From Oasisia sp. SBJ-2009 (Eukaryota; Annelida; Polychaeta; Sabellida; Siboglinidae): a DNA stretch of 64,000 bases. How positions within the stretch are numbered: position 1 is the stretch's first letter; every line of letters starts with the position of its first letter. The DNA is taken from positions 37,032,480 through 37,096,479 of the forward strand of contig OZ024864.1 of the NCBI GenBank assembly GCA_964017155.1. The letters are read 5' to 3'. A program made the translations under genes and the position numbers. The notes under the pieces are model-generated. The model made no database searches and was not told where the DNA came from. It saw nothing but the letters and a program-made list of their open reading frames with translations. Positions 1 to 11,911 of this stretch are shown one piece after another.

Positions 1-419
1 GTAGAAAACAGTTATACTCGCAACAGCACATTGACTTATTTTAAGGTATATTATAAATGTTTTAACAGCTTTAATCGTACACAAGTCAGCCTCACGGTAA
101 GCTTTAGTTAATTTGTTGTACGTACGTACGTAAATATTATTGAAAGATATAAAAATGCTTGAACTCTCTTACATTTCAAATGTGGAACGTCCACGCCTAA
201 GTATACGTCGCCTTGTATGTAACTACAAGGGGACGTACCTAATTATATGTTGGAATTATATTATGTTGTATTAAAAAATATATATTTTAATATCTGTTGA
301 TATATTTCATGATTTTTTCATTCTATAGTAATAATTATTATATTTTTCGTATATCGCGCTTATCCAAATAACTGTTTTGGCTGGAATTATAATTGTAAAA
401 GAATTAATACCATGCATAA

Positions 420-535
420 AATCATCAATATTTTATTGATAGTAAATTTACACACACACACACACACACACATACACACGCCCGCACACACACGCCCGCA
501 CACACACGCCCGCACACACACACACGCCCGCACAC
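420..535. repeat. (CA)n/CGCCCGCA microsatellite, A
   Basis: Dinucleotide CA with CGCCCGCA interruptions. Equivalents are at 35,437-35,592 in B and 52,664-52,798 in C, with different lengths. Confidence 0.9.
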
Positions 536-1077
536 CTAGCGAGTATTTTATTGAAGATAACGAACTAGAGGACATTTTGGATAGTGTTAGACGATGCTAC
601 ATGTTCTGGTTTAATAATCATAACTCATGCTTGTAGGAAACAGTTATACTCGTTTTGTAATTTTTTTTGGCAAAAACCATCTTTGAAATTAGGTGTTGGG
701 CAGCTATAATGACGTGATATGTAGAGTTCAAAACCACAACTAGCAGGCTTGTCCATAAAAATGAGTTGGTGCATGCTTTTACAGATCGTGTACTAATTAT
801 TATGTATTCCTGTCAGTTCATGTACCTGTATATTAATTTTCAGTCAGAATACTGTGTTGTAATGCAAAAGCACTGCTAAATGTTTCTCTAAACCAATTTA
901 TTTTCACTTGTACAGTTTAGGGTAATGTCGGTTCAGTGTTGTGTGTGGTAGGTTCATACCCTGCTGGTGTTCTTTATGCAAACACTACATGTTGTGTGCA
1001 CACACATTGATTCCATTTCATCAGTTCAGGTGGTTTTGTGATATCTTAGAAATGTATTAGCTGTAGTCAAACTTATA

Positions 1078-1079
<2 letters not shown>

Positions 1080-1134
<55 letters not shown>

Positions 1135-1221
1135 TGTGGGTGTGTGGGTGTGTGGGTGTGTGGGTGTGTGGGTGTGTGGGTGTGTGTTTGTGAGAGAGTG
1201 AGTGAGTGAGTGAGTGAGTGA

Positions 1222-1294
<73 letters not shown>

Positions 1295-1297
1295 TGT
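1080..1297. repeat. (GT)n/(GAGT)n microsatellite, A
   Basis: GT runs, GGTGTGTG and GAGT units. Equivalents are at 36,176-36,550 and 53,343-53,570. The internal patterns differ between copies. Confidence 0.9.
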
Positions 1298-1299
1298 AA

Positions 1300-3243
1300 G
1301 CAGGAATATGAACTTCGCCTTGATAAATGTTGCCAAACAAAGAGGGATTAATATACAACGTCAGAGTTCTGCCAAGTCATCAAGTTAAATACAACAATCA
1401 TAACTCTTGTAGAGATCAGCTTAGAATATGTTGAGGACTGCAGTAATGATATTAAGAAGTCAAGGGGTAAGTAAGGCCCATATCCCAGTGTTGCAATGTT
1501 GTACGCGTTTAATGAACTGTATCAACAAAGTAATGTTTGCCATTTATGAAATGTTTTGACAATTATGTTTCAGTAAATTTGAATCTTTTTTCCAAGGGAG
1601 TGGAATTGTTTTTGTGTAAATAACATGTGAACGTTCACAGCAGAGAGGTTAGAGAATAAATATAAAACTATATAGTAATATGTTACGGTTGATCTAATTT
1701 CTTAGTTGCTCTGTTACATATAAATAAGAAAAATCCATATAAATGAAACCATGACCATACATTCTGAAATCCCTTCCACCTTTATATAAAACCGACATTT
1801 GTATAATTCTTACTTCACTACGCCCACTCATTCTTCTAGCCATACATTTATTTTTGGGATCTAGATTGCCTTGGGAATGGAACATAGCAACAGGAGGTCA
1901 TGTTTATTAAGTAATCGTTTTTATGGGTTCAACACACATTAATGTTGTAGTTTTACACAAAAACCTATATTACTAGTCACTACTCAACCCCTGGCACATA
2001 CACATATTGTGCACAGATAGGCATTAGCATTCTGCATTTGTTAACATAAATTGATATTAAGGATAAAATAGAAGTTCAAGAAGTTTTCAGAAGTGCCCAA
2101 TTTCTAAAATCGATTGATTGATGGTGACCTTGGATTAATGCAAACTACACCAGTTCGCAACTCTACGACAGGAATAGTCGTAACGGGGAGATGCAGGGCT
2201 TTCTAATTATGTAAAATTTAAGTGTGTGTGGGGGTGGTGTAAAAATCGATCTATTCAATGAAGCAAGATGGACCGAAATTGAAACAAATAATGGTTACCT
2301 TAACATTAAAAAAAAATTACTACATATGACTGATCATAACAATTGTGTTACAAGAAATCAAAACAACATCACAATTATAAAAGCATGCAAGTTATAATGT
2401 ATACAGTGTACCAAGCTTTATCATAAATTTACGACGTATGCAAAGCATATAATAAACTAAGCAATAAATAATAAACTAGTGAATGAAAAAGTGATACCAT
2501 CATAAAGATGGTAGTCGTTCATACATTTTACCACATTTAAAGAGTCAGAAATTAAAATGTATACTAAAATACTGCTGCACTGATCCTGGTGATAAATAAG
2601 TTGAGCTTCTATAAAACAGTTTGTCTCGCATGCACAGTTATGTAAAATATAAAATAAAAATAAAAATTATGTGGAAGTATACAATACTATAAGTGGAAGT
2701 ATGCAACACTATCAGTGGAAGTATAGAATACTGTCAGCGGAAGTATATATAATACTATCAGTATACAATACTATCAGTGGAAATACACAATACTACATTC
2801 AATGTATTCTGTTGGTGCTACACAGCTTTGGTTGAGGGTCAGAGTTCCATTTGTAGACTCACTTTTGAATATTCAAAGAAACAGTAGGTCCATTACAAAA
2901 GATCACAGTACAGACCCTCAGTCTCAATGGCCCCTCCCCGGCATATACCTCTGGAATTATGCAATTTTTTTCAGAATAAATTCATAATCAAAACTTGTAA
3001 TTTACCTCAGTTTGCATAGACCCGTGGCACTTCTTGGCAACATATTGGTCATAATGTATCAGGTACAGACACGAAAACTAACTAGTTTTAAGCTATATCA
3101 TTTACATGTAATTCACATGATTAATACGGCATTCGGCCGATGTTCATAAATTTACCCGATGCGATTCAGCCCTTCTGCTGAAACAGTAAACTTGGTGAGA
3201 GATGCCATCTACTTCCGTCCACATGACCAACTTGGTTGTCGAT
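1300..3243. other. Downstream flank of copy A, no gene seen
   Basis: AT-rich DNA repeated in B (36,550-38,788) and C (53,570-55,518). It includes a short array of SNGTGGAAGTAT-like units at about 2,690-2,790. No coding pattern was found. Confidence 0.5.
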
Positions 3244-3408
3244 TCACGACGATGGACCCTTTTCAGCAATGTTTGATGCACTCCCGGCTGAGTGCAGCCT
3301 CCGACTGCTGTGACGATTCGGTGAGTATGCTCGCTTTGGATATGCCCCCTCACTTGGATATGCCCCCTCACTTGGATACGCCCCCTCACTGGTCAGTCTG
3401 TCTGTGTC
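3244..3408 (-). CDS. Copy A exon 23: C-terminal exon with SEGAYP repeats and stop
   Basis: 165 nt including the stop, acceptor TCAACAG, entry phase 0. It encodes DTDRLT, three tandem SEGAYP hexapeptides, then KRAYSPNRHSSRRLHSAGSA, SNIAEKGPSS and TGA. The repeat is an 18-bp coding minisatellite. No canonical AATAAA was seen on the minus strand within about 200 bp downstream. Confidence 0.75.
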   Translation of the reverse strand, partial: DTDRLTSEGAYPSEGAYPSEGAYPKRAYSPNRHSSRRLHSAGSASNIAEKGPSS

Positions 3409-3534
3409 CTGTTGACCACAGAATCAGCGAATCAGACAAGAGGTCATCATGGCATCAGTTTGGAACGCTATGCCAACTATTTTCACTTCGAAACCTTTAC
3501 TTTGATCTTCTAAGGCATCTGTAAAGATGCTTAT

Positions 3535-3790
3535 TTAATTCACGGAAGCATTTTTGCTGTAATTTATTAAATATTTAGTTTTAATTAATTAATTAATTTC
3601 TAAGTGTTATAACTGAATGAACTGCTTTTATGTATTTATTTTGCACTATAATTTGTTATTATAAACGAATGTCATTAAATTATGTATTTATATAGTTACA
3701 TGTTTTCTTATTTCGTATCATATTTTATGTTAAGTACTAAATTGCTGTGGATATGGAACTATACAAAATAAATATTATTATTTCACATCA
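3535..3790 (+). mobile_element. Interspersed repeat with TACAAAATAAA(TATTAT) tail
   Basis: Starts GCATTTTTGCTGTAATTTAT and ends GAACTATACAAAATAAATA. Relatives: 39,070-39,330 and 55,805-56,060 (unit copies), 25,455-25,680 and 26,450-26,555. Class unknown; probably the 3' end of a retroelement. Confidence 0.5.
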
Positions 3791-4285
3791 CAAATCGTGT
3801 TTCGAGTTCATAGTGTATGAACGGATTAAAGTGGCTTCCTTGATTAAATCCAATTTTTTTGGTGTCCAAATATAAATATGTAATCTAAATAAATTTATTT
3901 AATATATGTCAGTGATTTAATGCTCTAAAGTCTTCCGGGTTTTTGAGAGAATAAGGAAGTCAACAACAGGAAATAGGACAATCACGTCGTGATGCAAGAA
4001 TATTTGAATTGAATATTCTGCAGCAATTAAATAAGTAAGCAGTTTTTCAATTGATTTTATCAAAGCTACACTTTAAAATCACAGACACAAGCTTGAATGT
4101 GGTAATGAATACTTTGTAGATTTGCTTTTCTGTAAAAATAACTGAACACGAGATGAAAGCAAGATAGATTACAATTGAGTCCACCTTTGCACCATTGCAC
4201 TATTACGCCCCAGAATACCATGCTAAGATGTCATCACAAGCTGTCAGCTTGTCAGCACAACAAGCTGTCAGCATCACTCCCTTAC

Positions 4286-4387
4286 CTGCATATCAAACTC
4301 TCCCGCCGGAGTCGGAGTTCGGGAGCGGTTCAACAGGACATCACTAGATGGCGTAGTAGGTCGATGTGAATCACCTTGGCATAGAAC
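4286..4387 (-). CDS. Copy A exon 22: Ser/Pro/Arg tail
   Basis: 102 nt, phase 0 to 0, acceptor TCGACAG and donor GTAAGG. It encodes VLCQGDSHRPTTPSSDVLLN then RSRTPTPAGEFDMQ. The coiled coil ends here; the SRTPTP-type motifs look like proline-directed phosphorylation sites (inference). Confidence 0.75.
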
Positions 4388-4727
4388 CTGTCGAGAAACA
4401 ATGTCATATAGCAACAACTGTGTCGATTATGAACACAGGTCGTCTAGCTGTTGAAATACCAGACATTTGTCTCTCATATGTCAGCGTAAAGCAAATGTAA
4501 CTTCAAGTCTTCAAGTATTTACTGCTAAAACATGATGTTTCACTATACTATATATATATCACCCCAAATAATGCCCCATGAAACATTAAATGAAAACAAT
4601 TGGCCCAATGATTTGAGAGCATAGAGAAAAATAACACCCAACGTGGCATAACTGACGAGGAAACCATCTTTGTGGGACGGAACAAGGGAAAGGATGTATA
4701 AAGCACTGAAGGTCAAGTGAAGGTCAC

Positions 4728-4832
4728 CTGTTCAAGGTTATTCAGCTTCCGTTGCAGCTGCTGGATGCTGTCATGTGACACCTGTCTCCGACTCTCCATC
4801 ACCTCAGCGTGACGACTCATCTTCTGCTCAAG
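4728..4832 (-). CDS. Copy A exon 21: coiled coil
   Basis: 105 nt, phase 0 to 0, acceptor TTACAG and donor GTGACC. It encodes LEQKMSRHAEVMESRRQVSH then DSIQQLQRKLNNLEQ. The protein is the same in all three copies. Confidence 0.8.
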
Positions 4833-4911
4833 CTGTAACAAACACGTTATAGTGTTACAGATGTAACACCGTTACATGCACTCCTGTGTGTGTTAAAGAC
4901 ATAATCATGTT

Positions 4912-5335
4912 ACAGACACACTTGTGTTACAGACACACTTTTGTTACAGACACACTTGTGTTACAGACACACTTGTGTTAAAAGACACACTTGTGTTACA
5001 TACACACTTGTGTCACAGACACACTTGTGTTAAAAGACACACTTGTGTTACAGACATACTTGTGTTAAAAGACACACTTGTGTTACATACACACTTGTGC
5101 TACAGCCACACTTGTGTTAAAAGACACGCATGTCGTACAGATACACTTGTGTTAAAAACACACTTGTGTTACAGACACATGTGTGTTAAAAGACAGGCTT
5201 GTGTTACAGACACACTTGTGTTAAAATACACACTTGTGTTACAGACACACTTGTGTTACAGATACACTTGTGTTACAGACACACTTGTGTTACAGATACA
5301 CTTGGGTTACGCATGTAAGTGTTACATATAAACTT
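4912..5335. repeat. 18-bp minisatellite ACTTGTGTTACAGACAC, A
   Basis: About 24 units of 17-19 bp, next to the acceptor of exon 21, whose flank itself reads TGTTACAG on the plus strand. A second block is at 5,739-5,834. Only short blocks remain in B (41,130-41,265) and C (57,865-58,028). Confidence 0.9.
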
Positions 5336-5454
5336 GTGTTAGACATTATAGACATGTTACAAACATGTTTGTCACACAGACATGTTTGTACACTGATACA
5401 CGTGAACAATCATTGCCAAGTAATGCAGACAATCTCACAGGTTGTTTTGACACC

Positions 5455-5945
5455 TCTTGTGATAATAATAATAATTATGTTTGTTAACATAGCACTTTTT
5501 AAGTAATTAAATGCCAACCAAATAAAAGCGCTTCACATTAACATGATGTGTTGACTAATAATCTAAAATATAAATGAATTAAATACATAAGCTAAAATCA
5601 AATAAATAAACTAAGATAAATAATTAAGTAAGTTAAGATAAAAAAATAAATAATAAATATGTTAAGATAAGTAAATAAAATAAATAAAATAGGGTGTAAA
5701 AATACAGTTTCAAACAGAACTGTGCTACAGACACAGACACAAGACCCTTGTGTTACAGACACCCATGTGTTACAGACACAGGTGTTACAGACACACTTGT
5801 GTTACAGACACACTTGTGTTACAGACACACTTGTAATAAATAAATAAACTGAGATAAATAATTAAGTAAGCTAAGATAAATAAATAATAAATATGCTAAG
5901 ATAAATAAATAAAATTAGGGTGTAAAAATACAGTTTCAAACAGAA
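5455..5945 (-). mobile_element. Inverted, partly duplicated AAGCGCTTTGATTG-type repeat
   Basis: Reverse-oriented relative of 21,530-21,850. Its AAGATAAATAATTAAGTAAG part is duplicated in A (5,600-5,720 and 5,840-5,945), while B (41,265-41,370) and C (58,030-58,140) have it once. Confidence 0.5.
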
Positions 5946-6138
5946 CAATTTAAAACCAGTCAATGGTATGAAATATAAACCAGTGGCATCAAGGCATTTA
6001 ATACAAACGAAATAGATAAGTTTTGAGTTGTTTCAGGAAAGTTGCCAATGTTCCAGTTGACCACTTCACATATGTCTCTACACAAAGGTTTCACCATAGT
6101 GTCAGTGACATCTCTGAGACGTTGACAGAACTAGTCAC

Positions 6139-6227
6139 CTTCAGCTGGTATTGTTGTTCTTCAAAGTAGTTAGTGTTTCCTTTGCCGTTGCGTCCTGTGG
6201 CACTGGGGTGTTGACGCCACTCCGGAT
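6139..6227 (-). CDS. Copy A exon 20: frameshifted relative to B and C
   Basis: 89 nt here against 90 nt in B and C. The plus strand has TTTCCTTT at about 6,176-6,183 where B and C have TTTCCCTTT. B and C read TQSGANTPVPQDATAKGNTN then YFEEQQYQLK in one frame, phase 0 to 0. In A the frame breaks after the Lys of ATAK. The donor GTGACT is conserved. Confidence 0.7.
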
Positions 6228-6771
6228 CTGAAACAGAACTCACCAGTCATTGATCGGTTCATGTTGTAAGTTCACAAAGACATTCCATTAACATGTTTCA
6301 CTCTCAAGGTTTCACTCTCAGCGATTCACTCCCGAGGTTCTGACTTAGTGGCCATTGTGACAATGGATGACTGGCCGCTTGAGTGGACAGTGACCACAAC
6401 AACAATCTTATGATTTAACAGAAATATATCTCAGCCAGGTCCAACAGTTGGGATTTGAACAGGAAACGAGATCCCCATGAACCTTGCCACAGAAAACATA
6501 TAGTGTTCACTTAATAAAACCAAGTAATGTTTAGCAATGGTGGTAGCTTCTGGTATTTCTTGCATCAAGCCATTATTAATATTATTATTTTAACAAGGAG
6601 AATAAACCAAGTTTTCAATAAAATATAAAATTTAAATTTCGATGACATTTTTCTTCATCGCTGGGAAATGATCGTTTAAAAGTGCGACAAATCTTAAGAA
6701 AAAGACAGAAACACAAGCGTGACGAAGCGTGATGAGGCGTGACGACACGTGCATGCATGCGAGAGAGTTAC

Positions 6772-6900
6772 CACGACGAGGGTGTGTTTGAGCACGCTCA
6801 GATGCTCCTGCAGGTTGTCCTTCTGGTCGTGGAGCTGCTCCAGCTCCGTGGCCGTCTCGATGCGGGATCGCTCCACCTCCAGCATCCCCTCCGTCACCTC
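6772..6900 (-). CDS. Copy A exon 19: coiled coil
   Basis: 129 nt, phase 0 to 0, acceptor GCCCAG and donor GTAACT. It encodes EVTEGMLEVERSRIETATEL and continues to HLSVLKHTLVV. Four residues differ from the B and C version, which has LELERSRIKMATEL and KQTL. Confidence 0.8.
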
Positions 6901-6912
6901 CTGGGCACACGG

Positions 6913-7180
6913 GCGATAGGGTGACTCACAGATAGGGTGAGAGTGAGATAGGGTGTGGGTGAGATAGGGTGAGTGAGATAGGGTGAGAGTGAGATAGGGT
7001 GAGTGAAATGGGATGAGAGTGAGATAGGGTGTGAGTGAGATAGGATGAGTGAGATAGGGTGTCCAGGCAATAGGGTGTCTGGGGGAATAGGGTGACAAGC
7101 TGATAGGATGTCTTGACAATAGAGTGACAGGCTGATGGGGTGCCTGGCAAAAGGGTGACATGGTGATAGGGTGTCTGGGC
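6913..7180. repeat. 16-bp minisatellite GATAGGGTGAGAGTGA, A
   Basis: Starts about 12 bp from the acceptor of exon 19 and supplies its pyrimidine-rich side on the minus strand. The array is about three times longer in B and C. Confidence 0.9.
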
Positions 7181-7365
7181 TATTTGCCAATGTAAAATCC
7201 CCCATTGCTTCAAAAAGTCGACTATTATTCCTGTTCCCAAAAATTCTACAGTCTCTTGTTGAAATGCTTGGTTCTCCAGTTTTTAATTCAATTACCGACC
7301 CATTGCTTGACCGATTTCGGTTTGCATATCGTGAAAATAGATCTGTCAATGATGCTGTCTGACAA

Positions 7366-8650
7366 CAGCAGTGATGACAACAAAGTAAGAGATAAGAGCA
7401 GTGATGACAACTACGTAAGAGACAACAGCAGTGATGACAACAACGTAAGAGACAACAGCAGTGATGACAACAACGTAAGAGACAACAGCAGTGATGACAA
7501 CAACGTAAGAGACAACAGCAGTGATGACAACTACGTAAGAGACAACAGCAGTGATGACAACAACTTGAGAGACAACAGCAGTGATGACAACAACGTAAGA
7601 GACAACAGCAATGATGACAACAACTTGAGACACAACAGCAATAATGACAACAACTTGAGAGACAACAGCAGTGATGACAACAACTTGAGAGACAACAGCA
7701 GTGATGACAACAACGTAAGAGACAACAGCAGTGATGACAACAGCTTGAGAGACAACAGCAGTGATGACAACAAAGTAAGAGACAACAGCAATGATGACAA
7801 CAACTTGAGACACAACAGCAATAATGACAACAACTTGAGAGACAACAGCAGTGATGACAACAACGTAAGAGACAACAGCAATGATGACAACAACTTGAGA
7901 CACAACAGCAATAATGACAACAACTTGAGAGACAACAGCAGTGATGACAACAACGTAAGAGACAACAGCAGTGATGACAACAGCTTGAGAGACAACAGCG
8001 GTGATGACAACAAAGTAAGAGACAACAGCAGTGATGACAACAACGTAAAAGACAACAGCAGTGATGACAACAACTTGAGAGACAACAGCAGTGATGACAA
8101 CAACTTGAGAGACAACAGCAGTGATGACAACAACGTAAGAGACAACAGCAGTGATGACAACAGCTTGAGAGACAACAGCAGTGATGACAACAAAGTAAGA
8201 GACAACAGCAGTTATGACAACAACTTGAGAGACAACAGCAGTGATAACAACAACTTGAGAGACAACAGCAGTGATGACAACAACTTGAGAGACAACAGCA
8301 GTGATGACAACAACTTGAGAGACAACAGCAGTGATGACAACAACGTAAGAGACAACAGCAGTGATGACAACAGCTTGAGAGACAACAGCAGTGATGACAA
8401 CAAAGTAAGAGACAACAGCAGTGATGACAACAACGTAAAAGACAACAGCAGTGATGACAACAACTTGAGAGACAACAGCAGTGATGACAACAACTTGAGA
8501 GACAACAGCAGTGATGACAACAACGTAAGAGACAACAGCAGTGATGACAACAGCTTGAGAGACAACAGCAGTGACGACAACAACGTAAGAGACAACAGCA
8601 GTGATGACAACAACGTAAGAGACAACAGCAGTGATGACAACAGCAGTGAC
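7366..8650. repeat. 30-bp minisatellite, A (about 43 units)
   Basis: Units like CAGTGATGACAACAACGTAA in the intron between exons 18 and 19. Because 30 is a multiple of 3, long frames stay open on both strands; they are not genes. Higher-order patterns of GTAAGA/TTGAGA units repeat every few units. Confidence 0.95.
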
Positions 8651-8707
8651 AGAGAACAGAATGAGAAGTGTGAGCCGCGGACCAGGCAGATCAGGAGTGT
8701 CACTCAC

Positions 8708-8788
8708 TGTTTTGATATCGACCTTGAGTTCTCGCAGTGTGTCCTCCAGTTCATGTTCCCGGCTGGACAGTTCCTCCTGGGATTGCAG
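8708..8788 (-). CDS. Copy A exon 18: coiled coil
   Basis: 81 nt, phase 0 to 0, acceptor CCTCCAG and donor GTGAGT. It encodes LQSQEELSSREHELEDTLRE plus LKVDIKT. B and C have SRRE and KDDI at the variable positions. Confidence 0.8.
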
Positions 8789-8934
8789 CTGGAGGGAAGA
8801 GACGGATGGGATCAGGGGACACCAGGGACAGACAGGTATATCGGGTCATTTGGTGGGCCACAACCAGCTGGGCCAGGAGCAGACAGGGACAGGAGTGTTG
8901 TCAAAAGTACATAAATGTGTTTTGTACATTCATG

Positions 8935-9131
8935 TATGTGTGTGTGTGTGTGTGTGTGTGCGTGTGCGTGTGCGCGTGCGCGTGTGTGTGGTGTGGGTGG
9001 TGTGTGTGGTGTGTGTGGTGTGTGTGGTGTGTGTGGTGTGTGTGGTGTGTGTGGTGTGTGTGGTGTGTGTGGTGTGTGTGCATGTATGGGTGTGTGTCTG
9101 TCTTGTGTGGTGTGTGTATGTGTGTGTGTCT

Positions 9132-9176
<45 letters not shown>

Positions 9177-9178
9177 TG
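8935..9178. repeat. GT-rich microsatellite with GGTGTGTGT units, A
   Basis: GT, GCGT and a run of GGTGTGTGT units. B (44,871-44,931) and C (61,819-61,893) have GT plus a (GTGC)n tract instead. Confidence 0.9.
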
Positions 9179-9179
9179 T

Positions 9180-9873
9180 GCACTGCTCTACCCACCTGCA
9201 TCGCTCTACCCACCGGCACCGTTCTACCCACTGACACCGCTCTACCCACTGGCACCGCTCTACCCACCAGCACCGCTCTACCCACCGGCACCGCTCTACC
9301 CACTGGCACCACTCTACCCACGGCACCGCTCTGCCCACTGGCACCACTCTACCCACTGACACCACTCTACCCACTGGCACCGCTCTACCCACTGGCACCG
9401 CTCTTCCCACTGGCACCGCACTACCCACTGGCACCGCACTACCCACCGGCACCGCACTGCCCACCGGCACCGCACTACCCACTGGCACCGTTCTGCCCAC
9501 CGGCACAGCACTGCCCACCGGCACTGCACTACCCACTGGCACCGCACTACCCACTGGCACCGCACTACCCACTGGCACCGCACTACCCACTCAGGCCACT
9601 GGCACCGCACTACCCACCGGCACCGCTCTACCCACCAGCACCACTCTACCCACTGGCACCACTCTACCCACCGACACCACTCTCTACCCACCGGCACTGC
9701 TCCACCCAGCGGCACCGCTCTACCCACCAGCACCACTCTACCCACCGGCACCACTCTACCCACCGGCACCACTCTACCCACCGGCACCACTCTACCCACC
9801 GGCACCACTCTACCCACCAGCACCACTCTACCCACCGGCACCACTCTACCCACCGGCACCACTCTACCCGCTG
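9180..9873. repeat. 18-bp minisatellite CACCGGCACCACTCTACC, A only
   Basis: About 38 units between the GT tract and the donor of exon 17. B and C have one unit-like GGCACCGCTCTACCCTC at 44,950 and 61,911, so A expanded it or B and C lost it. Confidence 0.95.
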
Positions 9874-9902
9874 GCTTGGTGTAGGAATAAGACGTAACAT
9901 AC

Positions 9903-10043
9903 CCGCCGCACTATTTCCAAGTGTTCTGCTCTCAGATAGTTGAGTTCGTCTCCAAGCCGATTGGCTCTGCTGTAGTGCGCCTGGGCGATGCCTTCAAGGT
10001 CTGCAATCTCAGCAGCCGACTTCTCTCTAATCTGACGAACCTC
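9903..10043 (-). CDS. Copy A exon 17: coiled coil
   Basis: 141 nt, phase 0 to 0, acceptor ACCAG and donor GTATGT. It encodes EVRQIREKSAAEIADLEGIA and continues to YLRAEHLEIVRR. It differs from B and C by one residue: Gln here, His there (IAQAHYS against IAHAHYS). Confidence 0.85.
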
Positions 10044-10424
10044 CTGGTGAGTAAACAATGAATTACAAAGGTGGACCATTCAGCAGTGATTATTATAAAG
10101 TAATCTAATAATTGCCTAGCGTGTAAAAGACCCGCAGTTAAATTGGTTCACGGTGTTAAGAGGCAGCACTGTAAAAGGAATTATTTTTCATTCCATTCTT
10201 TATCAAAAGAAACATAACTTAAAACATTGTATATTCTCACCTGTAAATCTTGTGCGTTTGTTTATATTTAAATACTAAAGGAGAATTTGTGTGATCTGTC
10301 TCAGATATCATTTTTGTAAGTTGCTCATTAGTTTTCTACAGTTGACCAGCTACACGACAAATTCAGACAGCTTCTAATAATCATTTATTGTATGAAAAAG
10401 CTGGGTACAAACTTGTCTCTATAC

Positions 10425-10672
10425 TACACTATCTACAAACGTGTTTAGAAGACATGTCTCAGTCTCAGTCTCACCTGGTCTCTATACTACACTATCTACA
10501 AACGTGTTTAGAAGACATGTCTCAGTGTCAGTCTCACCTGGTCTCTATACTACACTATCAACAAACGTGTTTAGAAGACATGTCTCAGTCTCACCTGGTC
10601 TCTATACTACACTATCTACAAACGTGTTTAGAAGACATGGCTCTGTCTCAGTGTCAGTCTCACCTGGTCTCT
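10425..10672. repeat. 56-bp minisatellite carrying the exon 16 donor border, A
   Basis: About four units. Each ends with CAGTCTCACCTGGTCTCT, which on the minus strand is AGAGACCAG followed by GTGAGACTG, the same as the exon 16 border. Confidence 0.9.
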
Positions 10673-10747
10673 GTCCTCCAGGTTGTGTCTGAGACTTGTC
10701 ACTTCATCCTCCAGTTGCTGTATCCTCAGAGCCCTGTCAGACGACTC
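10664..10747 (-). CDS. Copy A exon 16: coiled coil (first exon shared with B and C)
   Basis: 84 nt, phase 0 to 0, acceptor GTCCAG and donor GTGAGAC. It encodes ESSDRALRIQQLEDEVTSLR plus HNLEDRDQ. The donor border is repeated in the downstream 56-bp array. Confidence 0.8.
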
Positions 10748-10814
10748 CTGGACACACAACATTACGTGTTACACAGACAGCAGGGGCAGACTGGCAGGAC
10801 CAGTGTGACACCGA

Positions 10815-11190
10815 CACCATGAGTATCATGACGTCATGATGCCATGAGTATCATGGTGTCATGTGACACTGATGTCATGAGTACCATGGCGTCATGTGAC
10901 ACTGATGTCATGAGTACCATGGCATCATGATGCCATGAGTATCAATGCGTCATGTGACACTGATGCCATGAGTATCATGGCGTCATGTGACACTGATTAC
11001 ATGAGTATCATGGTGTCATGTGACACTGATGACATGAGTATCATGGCATCATGTGACACTGACGCCATGAGTATCATGGCGTCAGGTAACACTAATGTCA
11101 TGAATATCATGGTGTCATGTGACACTGACACCATGAGTATCATGGCGTTATGTGACACCAACATCATGAGTATCATGGCATCACGCACAG
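10815..11190. repeat. 35-36-bp minisatellite with TGTGACACTGATG, A
   Basis: About ten units of CATGAGTATCATGGCGTCAT followed by GTGACACTGATG. The B and C arrays lack the second part. Confidence 0.9.
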
Positions 11191-11635
11191 TGTTTCTTAA
11201 CCCATGGTAAATTCTGTGTTAGCAAATGTAGTTTTCTTAAAAAATTAAAATTACTTTGGCACATACTGTGTGAAGCTGATTGATCAAAATGTTGTGTTTC
11301 ACATCCTTGTTTCAAAAGTAAGTTAATTTCTTACAAAACAACCAAATGTTGGATCCTTGAACAATTTGTTCCACAAATAAAATGTAATTTAAGATATTCC
11401 TGTCAAACAAAATATACACCCAAAATTGTCCTCAGTGTTGCTTTTTATTTTAGTAAAATTGTATTCTTGAGTTGTATAGTTGCCCATAATAAGTGTATAT
11501 CACATTGTAGCTAAGTCTAGGACATATTCGCATTAGTACGCTTTCCTAATGCATTAGAAACAGCTTCCATGTTACATTGTGAAATAAAGTTACTCTGACT
11601 CTTACTGTCTGCTTTCAGCTGAATGTGTATTTGGT

Positions 11636-11812
11636 TACTAAGCAGTCAACGTTTTGTTACCATGGAGACCTAAACTAATGTATTTGGTTACCAAGCAGTC
11701 AACGCATGGAGACCTGAACTAATGTCTATGGTTACTAAGCAGTCAACATTTCGTTACCATGGAGACCTGAACTAATGTATGTGGTTACTATGCAGCCAAT
11801 GTTTCATGATCA
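11636..11812. repeat. About 50-bp repeat GGTTACTAAGCAGTCAACG, A
   Basis: Three to four units. Homology of A to B and C ends within this array (46,616 in B, 63,831 in C), so it is the deletion or duplication breakpoint. Confidence 0.85.
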
Positions 11813-11859
11813 TGGAAACCTGTGTTCGTAAACTGGTGAGTTCCTCACATGACCTTTAC

Positions 11860-11911
11860 AAGGCTGTCATTAATTCATCCTTCTCAGCATCCCTCTTGGC
11901 AATCTCTCGCG
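11860..11911 (-). CDS. Copy A exon 15: coiled coil, probable 1-base deletion
   Basis: 52 nt, entry phase 1 matching exon 14, acceptor TTCTCAG and donor GTAAAG. It encodes REIAKRDAEKDELMTA, but its exit phase is 2 while exon 16 needs 0. If one base is missing near 11,870-11,876, the end reads NDSL and continues into exon 16. This is the last exon unique to copy A; B and C break off in the intron between here and exon 16. Confidence 0.55.

Larger units (their letters stand above)
1..11810. repeat. Segmental duplication, copy A part
   Basis: Position 5 corresponds to 34,541 in unit B and 52,223 in unit C. Homology runs, with gaps, from position 1 to about 11,810. It covers the downstream flank (1-3,243) and exons 16-23. 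From there A continues into exon 15 while B and C diverge. Confidence 0.9.

Noticed and set aside
3144..3389. 81-aa frame MRGRIQVRGHIQ... and the opposite-strand 121-aa frame over the same DNA
   Set aside because: They overlap the C-terminal exon in other frames; only the SEGAYP frame connects in phase with exon 22 and ends at a conserved stop.
7205..8914. Long open frames (569 aa plus strand, 453 aa minus strand) of DNSSDDNN- and VVVITAVVS-type repeats
   Set aside because: They come from a 30-bp intronic minisatellite that is a multiple of three, so several frames on both strands stay open. Unit number and edges change freely between copies and both sides are bounded by exons on the minus strand.
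9180..9873. Open frames of ALPTGT/PLAPLYP and VPVGRA repeats, collagen- or proline-rich-like
   Set aside because: An 18-bp intronic array present only in copy A; no exon borders.
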